DNA from: Micrococcaceae bacterium
Lineage (GTDB): Bacteria; Actinomycetota; Actinomycetes; Actinomycetales; Micrococcaceae
Assembly: GCA_013393415.1 (NCBI GenBank)
Contig: JABXHI010000061.1
Coordinates: 1 to 64,000, forward strand
Reading direction: 5' to 3'
DNA: 64,000 nt
Shown here: piece by piece, positions 7,635 to 15,049 of the stretch
How positions within the stretch are numbered: the first letter of the stretch is position 1
Layout of the letters: every line of letters starts with the position of its first letter
Translations under genes and position numbers: made by a program
The notes under the pieces: generated by a model
What the model was told of the DNA's origin: nothing
Databases searched by the model: none
Seen by the model: the letters and a program-made list of their open reading frames with translations, nothing else

Positions 7635-9514
7635 GGGCTAATCTCCATATCACACTGGCAACCAGCTGCTTGATCAGCGTCTAGCTTCGCCCAATCCCCG
7701 GGGTATCGCGCACCATTCGAGAACTCATCACCAATGTTCACGGTTTCGCCGTCCAGTGAAGCGTGCTCGGACCGGGGATTACCTGATCGAGTGCGCCACG
7801 TCTTCTTGCCGGCGCCTGCTTGCTTGGCAGCTTCTTGCCGACCAAACCCAAACGCCTCAGTCACACGTGATACTGCGATCTGCTCAGCACGAGTCCCGAC
7901 AAGATGCTTGAAAATATCACGCATCTCAGACGACGATGCAGCGCTACTGATCTGATCGAATGTTGCATCATTAATAAACCGCGCTGTGTTCCGTCCCATC
8001 GTGGACATCCACCCAGCAAACCCGCCATCATCAAGATCAACACCAAACTTGGACAGCACCTCACGCGACGAATCCAAAGCAGCAGACAACCCCAACGAAG
8101 TCAGCAACCGGCCAAGCTCACGATCCAGCCGACTCCGATCAATGTCGCGAGCACTACGCTCATCCGCCTCAAAGTCGGCAACCACCTCATCGCCCATATC
8201 CTCAAAGAAGGACTGCAGAGCACGTTGATGTACCGCCACATGCCGATCACGCAACGAAGCCTCACGCTGAGACCCGAGTGCGCGTTGCCCACGGTCCGGT
8301 TCATCAACTGGATCCGTGCCGAACGATCCCGCGGGGACCATATTCAGCGGTTGCAAGTAGACATCGCCGCCCTTGACTGGTGGCTCATCTTCATGCTTGA
8401 GGATATCGTTCGTTGACAACCAGCCCCACTGCTTACCAATTGCGTAAGAGTCGTACCGGGTCTTGATGTCGCCACGTTCCAGCGCAGCCGTATTGAACTT
8501 CACGTACATGCCATCCGGTAGCAGCTGCCCGATCACACGCTCAAGACGCACGATCCACGGCATCAGCGAGTACCGCACAAACGCGACACCCTGCTCAGCG
8601 ATACCCGAACCCCACGACGTGGACCGTTCAACGTCACCGATCAAGTGTGGTGGCACACGATAGATATGTCCCGCGATCGTAGAGGATGAGAACTTTTGCG
8701 TCTCTAAGAACTGCGCCTCAGCTGGTGGTAAACCAACGTTCTCCCAACCGACACCACCTTCAAGAATGGCCGGTTTATGGGAGTTACCGAAACCACCGTG
8801 TGACTCGTTCCACTGCTGGTTCAGTCGCTCGAACTGCTCATCAGTCAACGAGCCATCAGTCGTGAGCACACCACCAGGTAGCGCGCCACGAGCAAAGAAC
8901 CCGGCGCCATATTCCTCAGCTGCAAACGCTGTAGCAACCTTCGTACGCGCTAAACCAATCGGAGACAAGCCCCAGCCACCCAGCCCGAACGCACGGAAAT
9001 GCAACATCCGATCCTGTGGAACTACGCGCTTTACACCAGGCTCGAAACCAGGCACATACTCCGCCTGATTCAGGTTGACCTCGTACACGAGCTTGCCGGC
9101 AGGACTACGCCCCATCGTCACCGATGTCGGCGCGATAGGCCACAATCCTTTCGTGCGACCATCACCACCGACCTGACGGTAAGCAAGACCGTTACCGCGC
9201 AGTAGCATCCACCCGATCATCGTCCGGTAGAACTCACCAGAGTCAATGTCCGGATTCGGCATGCCCGACAAGAGTTTACCGAGAGGATGGTCGTTGACTG
9301 GTTTACGGTGAGAATCGGTTTTCTGGTAGATCCGCACCGGCAGCTGGGCGATAGCCTCAGAAATAATCGTCACGCACCCATACACCGCTGACACCTGCAA
9401 CGAACGCTCAGCATCAACCGAGACACCCGCCGCTGTACCAGTGCCACCAAGACGCGGCAACCTGCCACGTTTCACAGGATTCATACCTGATAAGAAATCA
9501 CGAATAATCGGCAT
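7631..9514 (-). CDS. Portal protein fused to MuF-type minor head domain
   Basis: 627 residues. Residues about 1-400 are an HK97-type portal (LQVSAVYGCVTIISEAIAQL, MLHFRAFGLGGWGLSPI, SSTIAGHIYRVPPHLIGDV, GKQWGWLSTNDILKHEDEPP), the dodecameric DNA channel. About 420-627 is a MuF-like minor head domain ending in TRSGNPRSEHASLDGETV, GARYPGD and GCQCDMEISP, the usual C-terminal block. The two functions are usually separate genes; here they form one continuous frame with no stop or shift. A small membrane-protein gene ends 6 bases before the ATG and its 3' end carries the GGGGAG ribosome-binding site. Confidence 0.9.
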   Translation of the reverse strand: MPIIRDFLSGMNPVKRGRLPRLGGTGTAAGVSVDAERSLQVSAVYGCVTIISEAIAQLPVRIYQKTDSHRKPVNDHPLGKLLSGMPNPDIDSGEFYRTMIGWMLLRGNGLAYRQVGGDGRTKGLWPIAPTSVTMGRSPAGKLVYEVNLNQAEYVPGFEPGVKRVVPQDRMLHFRAFGLGGWGLSPIGLARTKVATAFAAEEYGAGFFARGALPGGVLTTDGSLTDEQFERLNQQWNESHGGFGNSHKPAILEGGVGWENVGLPPAEAQFLETQKFSSSTIAGHIYRVPPHLIGDVERSTSWGSGIAEQGVAFVRYSLMPWIVRLERVIGQLLPDGMYVKFNTAALERGDIKTRYDSYAIGKQWGWLSTNDILKHEDEPPVKGGDVYLQPLNMVPAGSFGTDPVDEPDRGQRALGSQREASLRDRHVAVHQRALQSFFEDMGDEVVADFEADERSARDIDRSRLDRELGRLLTSLGLSAALDSSREVLSKFGVDLDDGGFAGWMSTMGRNTARFINDATFDQISSAASSSEMRDIFKHLVGTRAEQIAVSRVTEAFGFGRQEAAKQAGAGKKTWRTRSGNPRSEHASLDGETVNIGDEFSNGARYPGDWAKLDADQAAGCQCDMEISP

Positions 9515-9520
9515 CGCCTA

Positions 9521-9664
9521 TCAGCTCCCCTTCGGCAAGTTGCCGACAACAATCAACGCGAGACCAGCAAGGATCAACGCGGCAGGAATGTACACGAGGG
9601 CAACACCAGCAACAGCCAGCACACCGCCCGTAACCTCACACGCGGCTTTCGCTTTCTCTGACAT
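9521..9664 (-). CDS. Small two-helix membrane protein between TerL and portal
   Basis: 47 residues, MSEKAKAACE then two hydrophobic stretches (about residues 11-26 and 27-41, for example AALILAGLALIVV). AGGAGGG lies 5 bases before the ATG, which begins 2 bases after the TerL stop; its stop is 6 bases before the portal ATG. The strong site and tight fit make it a real gene. No family recognised. It could be a holin-like or membrane-targeting protein, but a cargo role is equally possible. Confidence 0.7.
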   Translation of the reverse strand: MSEKAKAACEVTGGVLAVAGVALVYIPAALILAGLALIVVGNLPKGS

Positions 9665-9666
9665 GC

Positions 9667-11316
9667 TCACCCTCCTAACTGCCGAATACGTGGTTCAGCT
9701 TTCTTCTCAACGGGACGATGCAGTAACCACCACGCCCCGGTAAATGCCATCAACGGGCCAATGTCTACGGGCGACTTGCGGCGATCCCACAAGATCGCGC
9801 CACCATCAGTCACCTTCGGAACAGCAGTAGCCGCTGCAATATCAAGAACAGGCTGCGGGAAATGTCGGAACTCATTGTCACGAACCGCGTCAAAGAACTT
9901 GCCAGTACCAGACGTCAGCTCAGGACCGCCCCACTCAACAACAGGCAAACCAGCCTCCTTGAGATCAGGTAGTAAGTCCGACACCGGAGCGCCACGAGCC
10001 TGACCGCACACCGAGTCGATAATGTCTTTACGTTCAGTCAGCCACTCGACAACCCAATCAGTACCGGCAGACTCTGACACCGAACGGGACGCCACAAGTT
10101 CAATCTGTGGGAACCCGTCAGCGTCATGCCCCGCGAACGCGATATGCGCACGACTACGATCAACCGAAATATCAACACACGCTTTGACGTTGCCCACGAT
10201 TTGCGGGATATCCTCGCCAGGGTGATGATCCTCAACCCACTGGCCAGACTCCCAAGAGCCAGGCGGAAACGGACCCTCCAAAGATCCATCCGACCACTGG
10301 CACAAAACCTCAGTACGAAACACCCACTCAGGATCAGTCTTGGCAGCAGACAGCAGTGACCGTTCAGTGACCATGCCATGACCAAGCGACGGGTTAGACC
10401 AAGCCCAACCCTCGCGGTCCATGATGTCGCAACCAGGAGGTGCCGACCATTCAAAAATACCTAGCGACTCGTCGCTTTCATCGACCTCAACGTCTTCAAC
10501 ATCTGGCCCATCGTCAGCAGGTAGCAGAGACTCAGGATCATCGTCAGCGTTGATACCGTCCGGATCACCAAGTGCCTTATGTGCCATCTTCCGCAGATAC
10601 CGCAGCACAACAGACGTAGCGTCACCAGCATTGGACAGCGCCCACACTTGAGCATTCGGCCGTGCGATAGTCGTCTTCGTGATCGCACCCCAAGCATCCC
10701 AGGACTGATGCTCACGCAACTCATCCAGCATGATGAGATCACCAGACAGCCCACGACCAGCACGACGGTTCGCAGCCTTGACCTTGTACCGCTCACCAGA
10801 CTTCAGAACGATAGCCTTCTTGCCGTTCGTCCTGACCGGCTTATCTGCCAGCTCGTCTAGCTCCGGAGTTTCCTCGATGATCTCGAGCGCGCCATCCCAG
10901 ACTTCCTCAGCAGTGTCCAAGTCCTGCGCAGTCCCAAGGACCAACCGGATGCCCAGCACGTACAGGAAAAACAGCGCCAACACCTGAGACAGCGTTGACT
11001 TACCCTGCTGCCGAGCGACCAGAACAACCACAGTACGGAACCGGAACAACGGCTCATCAGCTGCGCGATCGTGCATAGTGTCCACAGTCAGACCACGCGA
11101 CAACTCGAGCGCGTGAATGAGCAACCACTTCTGCCACGGATACAAGTCAACGTCGCAAACATTCTCAGCAAAATCAATCGCCATAAACCCCAGCGACGTT
11201 TTCTCCGTCAACCGTCGCAGCGGCTTCGTGAAGATCCTCGGCTCCTTCGAGCCGTAAAGCTTTTTCTTAGGCCGTCTTACCTCCGGCGATACCTCGGAGC
11301 TGACCAAGTTTGCCAC
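9667..11316 (-). CDS. terL: Terminase large subunit
   Basis: 549 residues from a GTG at 11316. This start is chosen over an ATG at 11343 because AGGAGG stands 6 bases before it. N-terminal packaging ATPase: Walker A-like VARQQGKST and Walker B LIMLDEL, then the coupling motif region VWALSNAGD. C-terminal nuclease domain with CVDISVDRSRAH holding the first catalytic Asp. It cuts concatemers and drives DNA into the capsid. It overlaps TerS by 50 bases. Confidence 0.92.
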   Translation of the reverse strand: MANLVSSEVSPEVRRPKKKLYGSKEPRIFTKPLRRLTEKTSLGFMAIDFAENVCDVDLYPWQKWLLIHALELSRGLTVDTMHDRAADEPLFRFRTVVVLVARQQGKSTLSQVLALFFLYVLGIRLVLGTAQDLDTAEEVWDGALEIIEETPELDELADKPVRTNGKKAIVLKSGERYKVKAANRRAGRGLSGDLIMLDELREHQSWDAWGAITKTTIARPNAQVWALSNAGDATSVVLRYLRKMAHKALGDPDGINADDDPESLLPADDGPDVEDVEVDESDESLGIFEWSAPPGCDIMDREGWAWSNPSLGHGMVTERSLLSAAKTDPEWVFRTEVLCQWSDGSLEGPFPPGSWESGQWVEDHHPGEDIPQIVGNVKACVDISVDRSRAHIAFAGHDADGFPQIELVASRSVSESAGTDWVVEWLTERKDIIDSVCGQARGAPVSDLLPDLKEAGLPVVEWGGPELTSGTGKFFDAVRDNEFRHFPQPVLDIAAATAVPKVTDGGAILWDRRKSPVDIGPLMAFTGAWWLLHRPVEKKAEPRIRQLGG

Positions 11317-11563
11317 CTGATCCCTCCTTCTTCGCACCCTCAAACCAGCGCACCCTAGACACAGGAGTGAGCCCGAGCGCGTCGCAATACTTCAAGTAGG
11401 TCGGCACCGAAACGTTGTCCAACTTCCCATCCGGAGTGAGCCCGTTCGTCTGCGCGTCGATCTGTTGGGCAACATGCAGCAACGTGGCAACGGCACCGGC
11501 ATCCTCATCAGTGATATGATCAGCCGCCTTCACAGCCTTCTCAGTGGCTTCATAAACGCTCAT
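11267..11563 (-). CDS. terS: Terminase small subunit
   Basis: 98 residues from the ATG at 11563, with GAGGAAG 9 bases upstream; that site lies inside the last codons of the kinase gene. The protein has an N-terminal helical part (DEDAGAVATLLHVAQQIDAQ), a middle with NVSVPTYLKYCDALGLTP and a basic Gly-rich tail, the pattern of actinophage TerS proteins that recognise the packaging site. It lies directly before TerL. Confidence 0.75.
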   Translation of the reverse strand: MSVYEATEKAVKAADHITDEDAGAVATLLHVAQQIDAQTNGLTPDGKLDNVSVPTYLKYCDALGLTPVSRVRWFEGAKKEGSGGKLGQLRGIAGGKTA

Positions 11564-11565
11564 GA

Positions 11566-11991
11566 TCACCACTTCCTCGATGTCGTTCCGATACCTTCAC
11601 CGAACACTGCCGGCCAACCAGGGAACCGACGCACTCCGTCGTGACCATCAAAACTATCTAGCCACTGCTTCACACCGGCTTGCTCACGCATCGCATTCCG
11701 GCCACGGTCCCTGACGCGCTGCAGTAGCTCATCACGTGGAGCTGTCAGCATGTATGTGTCAGTCGCTCCCACCATTGCAGCAGCACGATGCCTAGCTGAT
11801 GAGGTAGCGCCGGACCGGATCACTACAGCACGAGCGGCAGGATCTTCTCGCAGCCGCTTCAACGCGTCAGTGAAATGCCGTTCAGACAGCCAGTGCTCAT
11901 CGTCGCGGTCGAATACGGTCAGACCAGATTTACGGGCAACGGTCGATTTGCCAGCACCAGGAGGACCGCATAACAAAACAACAGTACGCAT
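11566..11991 (-). CDS. P-loop kinase (AAA_33-type), inserted before TerS
   Basis: 141 residues from the ATG at 11991 (AGGAGG 4 bases upstream). Walker A is GPPGAGKST at about residues 9-17; FDRDDEHW follows, and RAVVIRSGATSSARHR and YMLTAPRDELLQRVRDRG fit a small nucleotide/polynucleotide-kinase fold with an Arg-rich lid. Substrate unknown; end-healing of DNA or RNA is one possibility. The C-terminus GIGTTSRKW is the same as that of the HNH protein encoded 540 bases upstream. The tail contains the TerS ribosome-binding site. TerS starts 2 bases after the stop. Confidence 0.75.
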   Translation of the reverse strand: MRTVVLLCGPPGAGKSTVARKSGLTVFDRDDEHWLSERHFTDALKRLREDPAARAVVIRSGATSSARHRAAAMVGATDTYMLTAPRDELLQRVRDRGRNAMREQAGVKQWLDSFDGHDGVRRFPGWPAVFGEGIGTTSRKW

Positions 11992-11999
11992 CACACCTC

Positions 12000-12465
12000 C
12001 TGCGAGTGAATGTCAATACATCGCGTGCGAGCACGTGCGACCCCCCTTTGAACCTTCGGGGAGGGAGGGAACTAAACCCCCGCTGCTCCCGCCCCCAAGG
12101 TTTTAGAGTTTTGATGCCCCCTACCCTTGACAAGTCGTCGCGGGTCTGGTTCATCTGTAGAACTTTGGGGTGTTCTCGGTCTGCCTGTTTGACAAGGCGG
12201 TGCGCGGTTGTTGTTTTTGATTTCGTTTTTGGTTTCTGCTTGTTCTTCATTCGCGCTTGCCTTCGACGCGTGCATGCTTGCTGTGTGCCTGTCACCTGGT
12301 GACTGCTGTGTTGTCGCTGCCTGTAGCTGCTGTGTGTGTGCGCTGTGGCTGTGCTGCATGCTGCTGTGTCCGCGTACTGTCTGCGCTCAGTGTGCGCGCC
12401 TGTTGTCTCGGCTGTGCTGTGTTCAGCTGGTGCGCTCAGGTAGGCAGGCTGCCTGAAATAGAGGG
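12000..12465. other. Non-coding stretch between HNH and kinase genes; candidate cos region
   Basis: About 465 bases with no convincing gene on either strand. At 12030-12100 there is a GC-rich tract with strong strand bias (runs of six C and GGGAGGGAGGG), a composition common around cohesive-end sites. At 12290-12420 the plus strand is dominated by CTG/GTG-type short repeats. HNH-cos-TerS-TerL is the usual order in cos-type siphophages, so the packaging site is expected here. The exact cut cannot be read from sequence alone. Confidence 0.4.
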
Positions 12466-12530
12466 CTCAGAATTTTGGGGCGCTCAGAAAAAAGGCCCTA
12501 GAAAAATTGGGGTGTCAGAAAAATGTGGGG
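12466..12530. repeat. Four phased A-tract repeats beside the HNH gene
   Basis: Four imperfect copies of CTCAGAAAAATTGGGG start at 12466 (CTCAGAATTTTGGGG), 12483 (CTCAGAAAAAAGG), 12498 (CTAGAAAAATTGGGG) and 12515 (TCAGAAAAATGTGGGG), with steps of 17, 15 and 17 bases. They end at the HNH stop. Position and layout suggest a protein-binding array such as a TerS-binding cosB-type site. Confidence 0.65.
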
Positions 12531-12830
12531 TCACCATTTGCGGCTTGTTGTGCCGATGCCGACTGTGGCTTCTTTGCCCTCAGTTTGGTTGCAGTGCAGG
12601 TGCGCGGGTGCCCAGTTCGCGGGATCCCATGTGAGCTGTGGGTACAGTGCGCGGGACTTGAGGTGTTGGAGGCTGCAGCCGTTGGGGTCTGTGGATGGGA
12701 GGTTGTAGTCGATGGGTTGGTTGCAGATGCAGCAGGGTGTGTTGTTGCGTCGGCCTGTTGCTTTGATGTGTTCGAGTGCTTTGGTTGCGCGTCTGCCTGA
12801 CCAGTTGGGGATGCTGAGTCCGTTGCTCAT
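12531..12830 (-). CDS. HNH endonuclease of the packaging region
   Basis: 99 residues, AGGAGG 5 bases before the ATG. CCICNQPIDYNLP is the first metal knuckle, CSLQHLKSR holds the catalytic His, and WAPAHLHCN the second, an HNH fold of the kind found beside terminase genes in cos phages, where it assists terminase cutting. The C-terminus is GIGTTSRKW. In this operon a kinase with the same C-terminal nonapeptide now lies between it and TerS. Confidence 0.88.
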   Translation of the reverse strand: MSNGLSIPNWSGRRATKALEHIKATGRRNNTPCCICNQPIDYNLPSTDPNGCSLQHLKSRALYPQLTWDPANWAPAHLHCNQTEGKEATVGIGTTSRKW

Positions 12831-12851
12831 GTTGACCTCCTGCTGGTGTTG

Positions 12852-12889
12852 GCCCGGTCAGTGAAAGAGAATTCAAAGACTGACCGGGC
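12852..12889. repeat. Perfect 11-bp inverted repeat upstream of HNH gene
   Basis: GCCCGGTCAGT (12852-12862) and ACTGACCGGGC (12879-12889) with a 16-base A/G-rich spacer. It lies 22 bases before the HNH start and just after a terminator, so it could be an operator or an RNA hairpin guarding late genes. No T-run follows on the minus strand. Confidence 0.55.
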
Positions 12890-12909
12890 TTCCCCATGTC
12901 CACCCAACG

Positions 12910-12940
12910 AAAAAAGCCCCGGTCGTTATGACCTAGGGCT
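12910..12940 (-). terminator. Intrinsic terminator ending the early operon
   Basis: On the minus strand AGCCCTAGGTC-ATAAC-GACCGGGGCT folds into a hairpin followed by TTTTTTC. It follows the last gene of the leftward early/DNA module (12995-13573) and separates it from the packaging genes. Confidence 0.75.
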
Positions 12941-12994
12941 TGGCTCCTCCTGCAAACAGTGACACTTCTGCGAAGGTGGTGCCAGTTTAACAGA

Positions 12995-13573
12995 TTATGC
13001 AACGGCTCGCCAATACGCTTTGACTACTTCACTGCCGTGCCATTGTGCGCCGCAGTTGGAGCATTGGACTTCCCAGTGTTCGGGTTTAGCGATGTGGTCT
13101 CCGTGGTGGTCCCACACCCATGCGGTGATTGCTGGTATGCGTTTGCCGTCATCGTCGGGCGTGTACTTCTGGCCGCATGCTGAGCAGGGTTGCATGAGTG
13201 GTCTTCGCGGCCTGGTGGGGCTGATGGCGTCATGTATCTGGTCGATCCAGTCGAGGGTGACGTGTTCCAGGAATGGCCGCCACTCGCGGTCTTCGATAGT
13301 TGCCCATCCGGTGAGGATTTCCCGTAGTGGTCGCTGGTCGACGGTCCTGATCATGGCGTATTGGTGCTTGGTTGCTTCATCGTAGATGTCTTGGAGTAGG
13401 GCGACGGCTTTGAGGTTGGCGGGGATTGGTCGTTCGTTGGTGGTTGGGCGACCGCCGTCACTGTCGGCATCTTTGAGCTGGGTGAGTAGCGCGGGCTGCT
13501 TGACGATCTTGCCGCGCTGGTCCATGGCGACGTGTGTGTTGATGAGCTGGTTGATGTTGGAGGCTAGGCTCAA
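12995..13573 (-). CDS. Phage protein with C-terminal zinc ribbon
   Basis: 192 residues from a TTG at 13573, preferred because AAGGAG stands 9 bases upstream and the preceding gene has just ended. The N-terminal half is helical (NINQLINTHVAMDQRGKIV; LKAVALLQDIYDEAT). The C-terminal 60 residues hold CSACGQKY and CSNCGAQW, two zinc-binding pairs, around an aromatic WVWDHHGDH segment. Similar proteins occur near replication genes of actinophages; function unknown. It is the last gene before the early terminator. Confidence 0.65.
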   Translation of the reverse strand: MSLASNINQLINTHVAMDQRGKIVKQPALLTQLKDADSDGGRPTTNERPIPANLKAVALLQDIYDEATKHQYAMIRTVDQRPLREILTGWATIEDREWRPFLEHVTLDWIDQIHDAISPTRPRRPLMQPCSACGQKYTPDDDGKRIPAITAWVWDHHGDHIAKPEHWEVQCSNCGAQWHGSEVVKAYWRAVA

Positions 13574-13586
13574 GGGTGCTGGCTCC

Positions 13587-14057
13587 TTAGTGGTTGATTC
13601 CTGGTGATGGGATGATTTGTCTGGTTTCTGGTGTGAGTGGCTTGCCTTGCATGTTCCAGGGTCTGTGGCCTGCGAGGATTTCTGATCGGCAGCCGATGCA
13701 TGATTGGCGGTTGTTTTTGTCGTGGGGGTGGTCTTCGCAGGGGTCACGCGGGTTCTTTTCGATTGATTGCGGCACTGTGGTGGTCCAGTGTTCGCCTTCG
13801 CCTGGAAATAATGTCGCGTGGGTGTATCTGGGTTTTCCCTTGCTCTCGGCTCGGCAGTAGTCGGTCAAAGCTGCTAGGCAGTGGTCGAAGTTCTCGGCGT
13901 GGGGGAATTCGCCCTTGGTGTCTCGTTGCCAGATTCCTCCGGGGCCGAGGTCTCCTTCTTTGCGGGGTGTCCATTCAGGTCGTAAAGCGAGGGCGATGGC
14001 GTGGAGTGCTTGTCCTTCGGCGCGGGTTGGTTGGTAGGCCAACTGTTTTCCTTTCAA
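13587..14057 (-). CDS. Phage protein of unknown function with C-terminal Cys cluster
   Basis: 156 residues, beginning MKGKQLAYQPTRAEGQALHA. A central part (NFDHCLAALTDYCRAESKGK) is helical; near the end CEDHPHD...SCIGCRSEI could bind zinc. The first 70 residues resemble the front of phage proteins found beside helicase loaders, but no domain is certain. It follows the putative origin and precedes the zinc-ribbon protein with a 13-base gap. Confidence 0.6.
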   Translation of the reverse strand: MKGKQLAYQPTRAEGQALHAIALALRPEWTPRKEGDLGPGGIWQRDTKGEFPHAENFDHCLAALTDYCRAESKGKPRYTHATLFPGEGEHWTTTVPQSIEKNPRDPCEDHPHDKNNRQSCIGCRSEILAGHRPWNMQGKPLTPETRQIIPSPGINH

Positions 14058-14139
14058 ACTTTTTCTTCCCCCTAAAAATTCTCGCGTGCGCGGTCTGTAG
14101 TTAAGTTGCCAGGGGGAGGAATTCTCTGGGGTAGTTAAC

Positions 14140-14250
14140 TACTGGGCTAGTTACCCGGCAGATTCTGCCGGTAGCATTTGGTCGTTTTTTGCCGGTAGTC
14201 GATGCTTTTACTACCGGCAGTTGTTGCCGGTAGGTGGCGGGTTATCCACA
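14140..14250. other. Probable phage replication origin (DnaA box plus iterons)
   Basis: A perfect DnaA box TTATCCACA is at 14242-14250. Three direct copies of TGCCGGTAG (14166-14174, 14190-14198, 14225-14233) and one inverted copy CTACCGGCA (14211-14219) lie just beside it, plus a related ACCCGGCAG at 14153-14161. The array sits immediately downstream of the winged-helix gene. This is the layout of an initiator-binding iteron array next to its gene. Confidence 0.7.
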
Positions 14251-14255
14251 GGCTG

Positions 14256-14543
14256 TTAATTTCGGTAATCGATGTTCAAAAAGCATCTATCCGAGGTGCG
14301 TGTCCCGTTCTTCAAATACCGTTTTTCGCGGTGGATAATGCCCACCTTTTCCAGCTCATTCAAAGCATTCCGAACGGATCTAATACTCATGCCCGTGTTT
14401 TCAGCCAGCTTGGTTTGACCGGGATAACAGGTGTACTCCTTGTCCGCGTATTTGACGAGTACTAGCAGGGTGACTTTTTGGGCTTGGGGTAGATGTAGTT
14501 CGACAGCCCAATCCAATAGCTTCAACGGGCTAATGCTGTTCAC
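14256..14543 (-). CDS. Winged-helix replication-initiator-like protein
   Basis: 95 residues. A helix-turn-helix core (QTKLAENTGMSIRSVRNALN, then LEKVGIIHREKRY) follows an N-terminal helix (VTLLVLVKYADKEYTCYPG). This is the pattern of the N-terminal domain of phage replisome organizers and DnaD-like initiators; a separate C-terminal domain is missing, so it is short. The GTG at 14543 is itself part of the AGGAGGTG ribosome-binding site, too close to serve it; the best-spaced codon is ATT at 14534. The iteron/DnaA-box array follows immediately. Confidence 0.7.
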   Translation of the reverse strand: MNSISPLKLLDWAVELHLPQAQKVTLLVLVKYADKEYTCYPGQTKLAENTGMSIRSVRNALNELEKVGIIHREKRYLKNGTRTSDRCFLNIDYRN

Positions 14544-14567
14544 CTCCTCTCTGGTTGCTGGACACGG

Positions 14568-14936
14568 CTACCTGTAGGTGAGTTGCTTCAGTTGGTGTAA
14601 GACACTGGCTGGTATGTGCTCTTTTTCTGGTGCGATGCCCATGTGATCGAGTGCTGCTAGTAGGGCTTTGAGGCTGACGTTCAGCTCCTTGCACGCACTG
14701 TTCAAATGCACATTGCCTGCCTGTGACTGGCGGTACTCATCACGGGTCTTCGCCGTCTTGTATCTGCCTAAATGAAAAAGTCCACAGTGTCGGCATTTGT
14801 AGGGGTTGCCATGCCTGTGTGCGCCTCCTTGTCTTGCCCGGCGTGCCTGCTTACGACTGGTATAGCCCCGCTTTCCAGTCGCAGGACAGCTACCGAAGTA
14901 ATCACCAGCGCGGGAATGGAATGATTCGTAAGACAA
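14568..14936 (-). CDS. Zinc-finger phage protein with IF2-N-like end
   Basis: 122 residues from a TTG at 14936 with AGGAGG 6 bases upstream. Residues about 14-60 form a basic zinc element (GSCPATGKRGYTSRKQA, then YKCRHCGLFHLG). The C-terminal part, LNSACKELNVSLKALLAALD, resembles the small helical IF2 N-terminal domain that binds nucleic acid. Function unknown; it is common in actinophage early regions. Confidence 0.65.
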   Translation of the reverse strand: MSYESFHSRAGDYFGSCPATGKRGYTSRKQARRARQGGAHRHGNPYKCRHCGLFHLGRYKTAKTRDEYRQSQAGNVHLNSACKELNVSLKALLAALDHMGIAPEKEHIPASVLHQLKQLTYR

Positions 14937-14957
14937 AAGGAGCCTCCTAAAAGAAGT

Positions 14958-14984
14958 GCGGGGACCAGACGTGCTGGCCCCCGC
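14958..14984. repeat. Interrupted hairpin, first of two related copies
   Basis: GCGGGG-A-CCAG (14958-14968), a 5-base loop, and CTGG-C-CCCCGC (14974-14984). The same design, including the internal A/C mismatch, recurs at 19020-19049. Both lie just upstream of a ribosome-binding site on the minus strand, so they may control translation or protect RNA ends. Confidence 0.55.
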
Positions 14985-14994
14985 TTTTGGGTAT

Positions 14995-15018
14995 AAAAAA
15001 TCCGCCTCAATGGGCGGC
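14995..15018 (-). terminator. Intrinsic terminator after the RusA gene
   Basis: On the minus strand GCCGCC-CATTGA-GGCGG folds and is followed by ATTTTTTATACCC. The 18 bases CTTTTGGGTATAAAAAAT (14984-15001, plus strand) recur exactly at 19338-19355 beside another terminator. Confidence 0.7.
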
Positions 15019-15049
15019 TGATACGAGTTTGGTTATAGGTCTTCGGTGC

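Noticed and set aside
11930-12359. Two overlapping minus-strand frames of 121 and 95 codons between the kinase and HNH genes
   Set aside because: Low-complexity basic or Gln/Ser/Thr-rich products, no good ribosome-binding site, overlap with the probable cos region. Composition, not coding, explains the open frames.
12208-12456. Plus-strand Cys/Leu/Val-rich frames
   Set aside because: They result from the CTG/GTG repeats; no start signal, and opposite to transcription.
12595-13002. Gln/Thr-rich minus-strand frame over the HNH gene
   Set aside because: It overlaps the HNH gene in another frame and crosses the terminator at 12910-12940.
14166-14233. Possible CRISPR array
   Set aside because: Repeats are only 9 bases, one is inverted, spacing is irregular and no cas gene is near; fits origin iterons.
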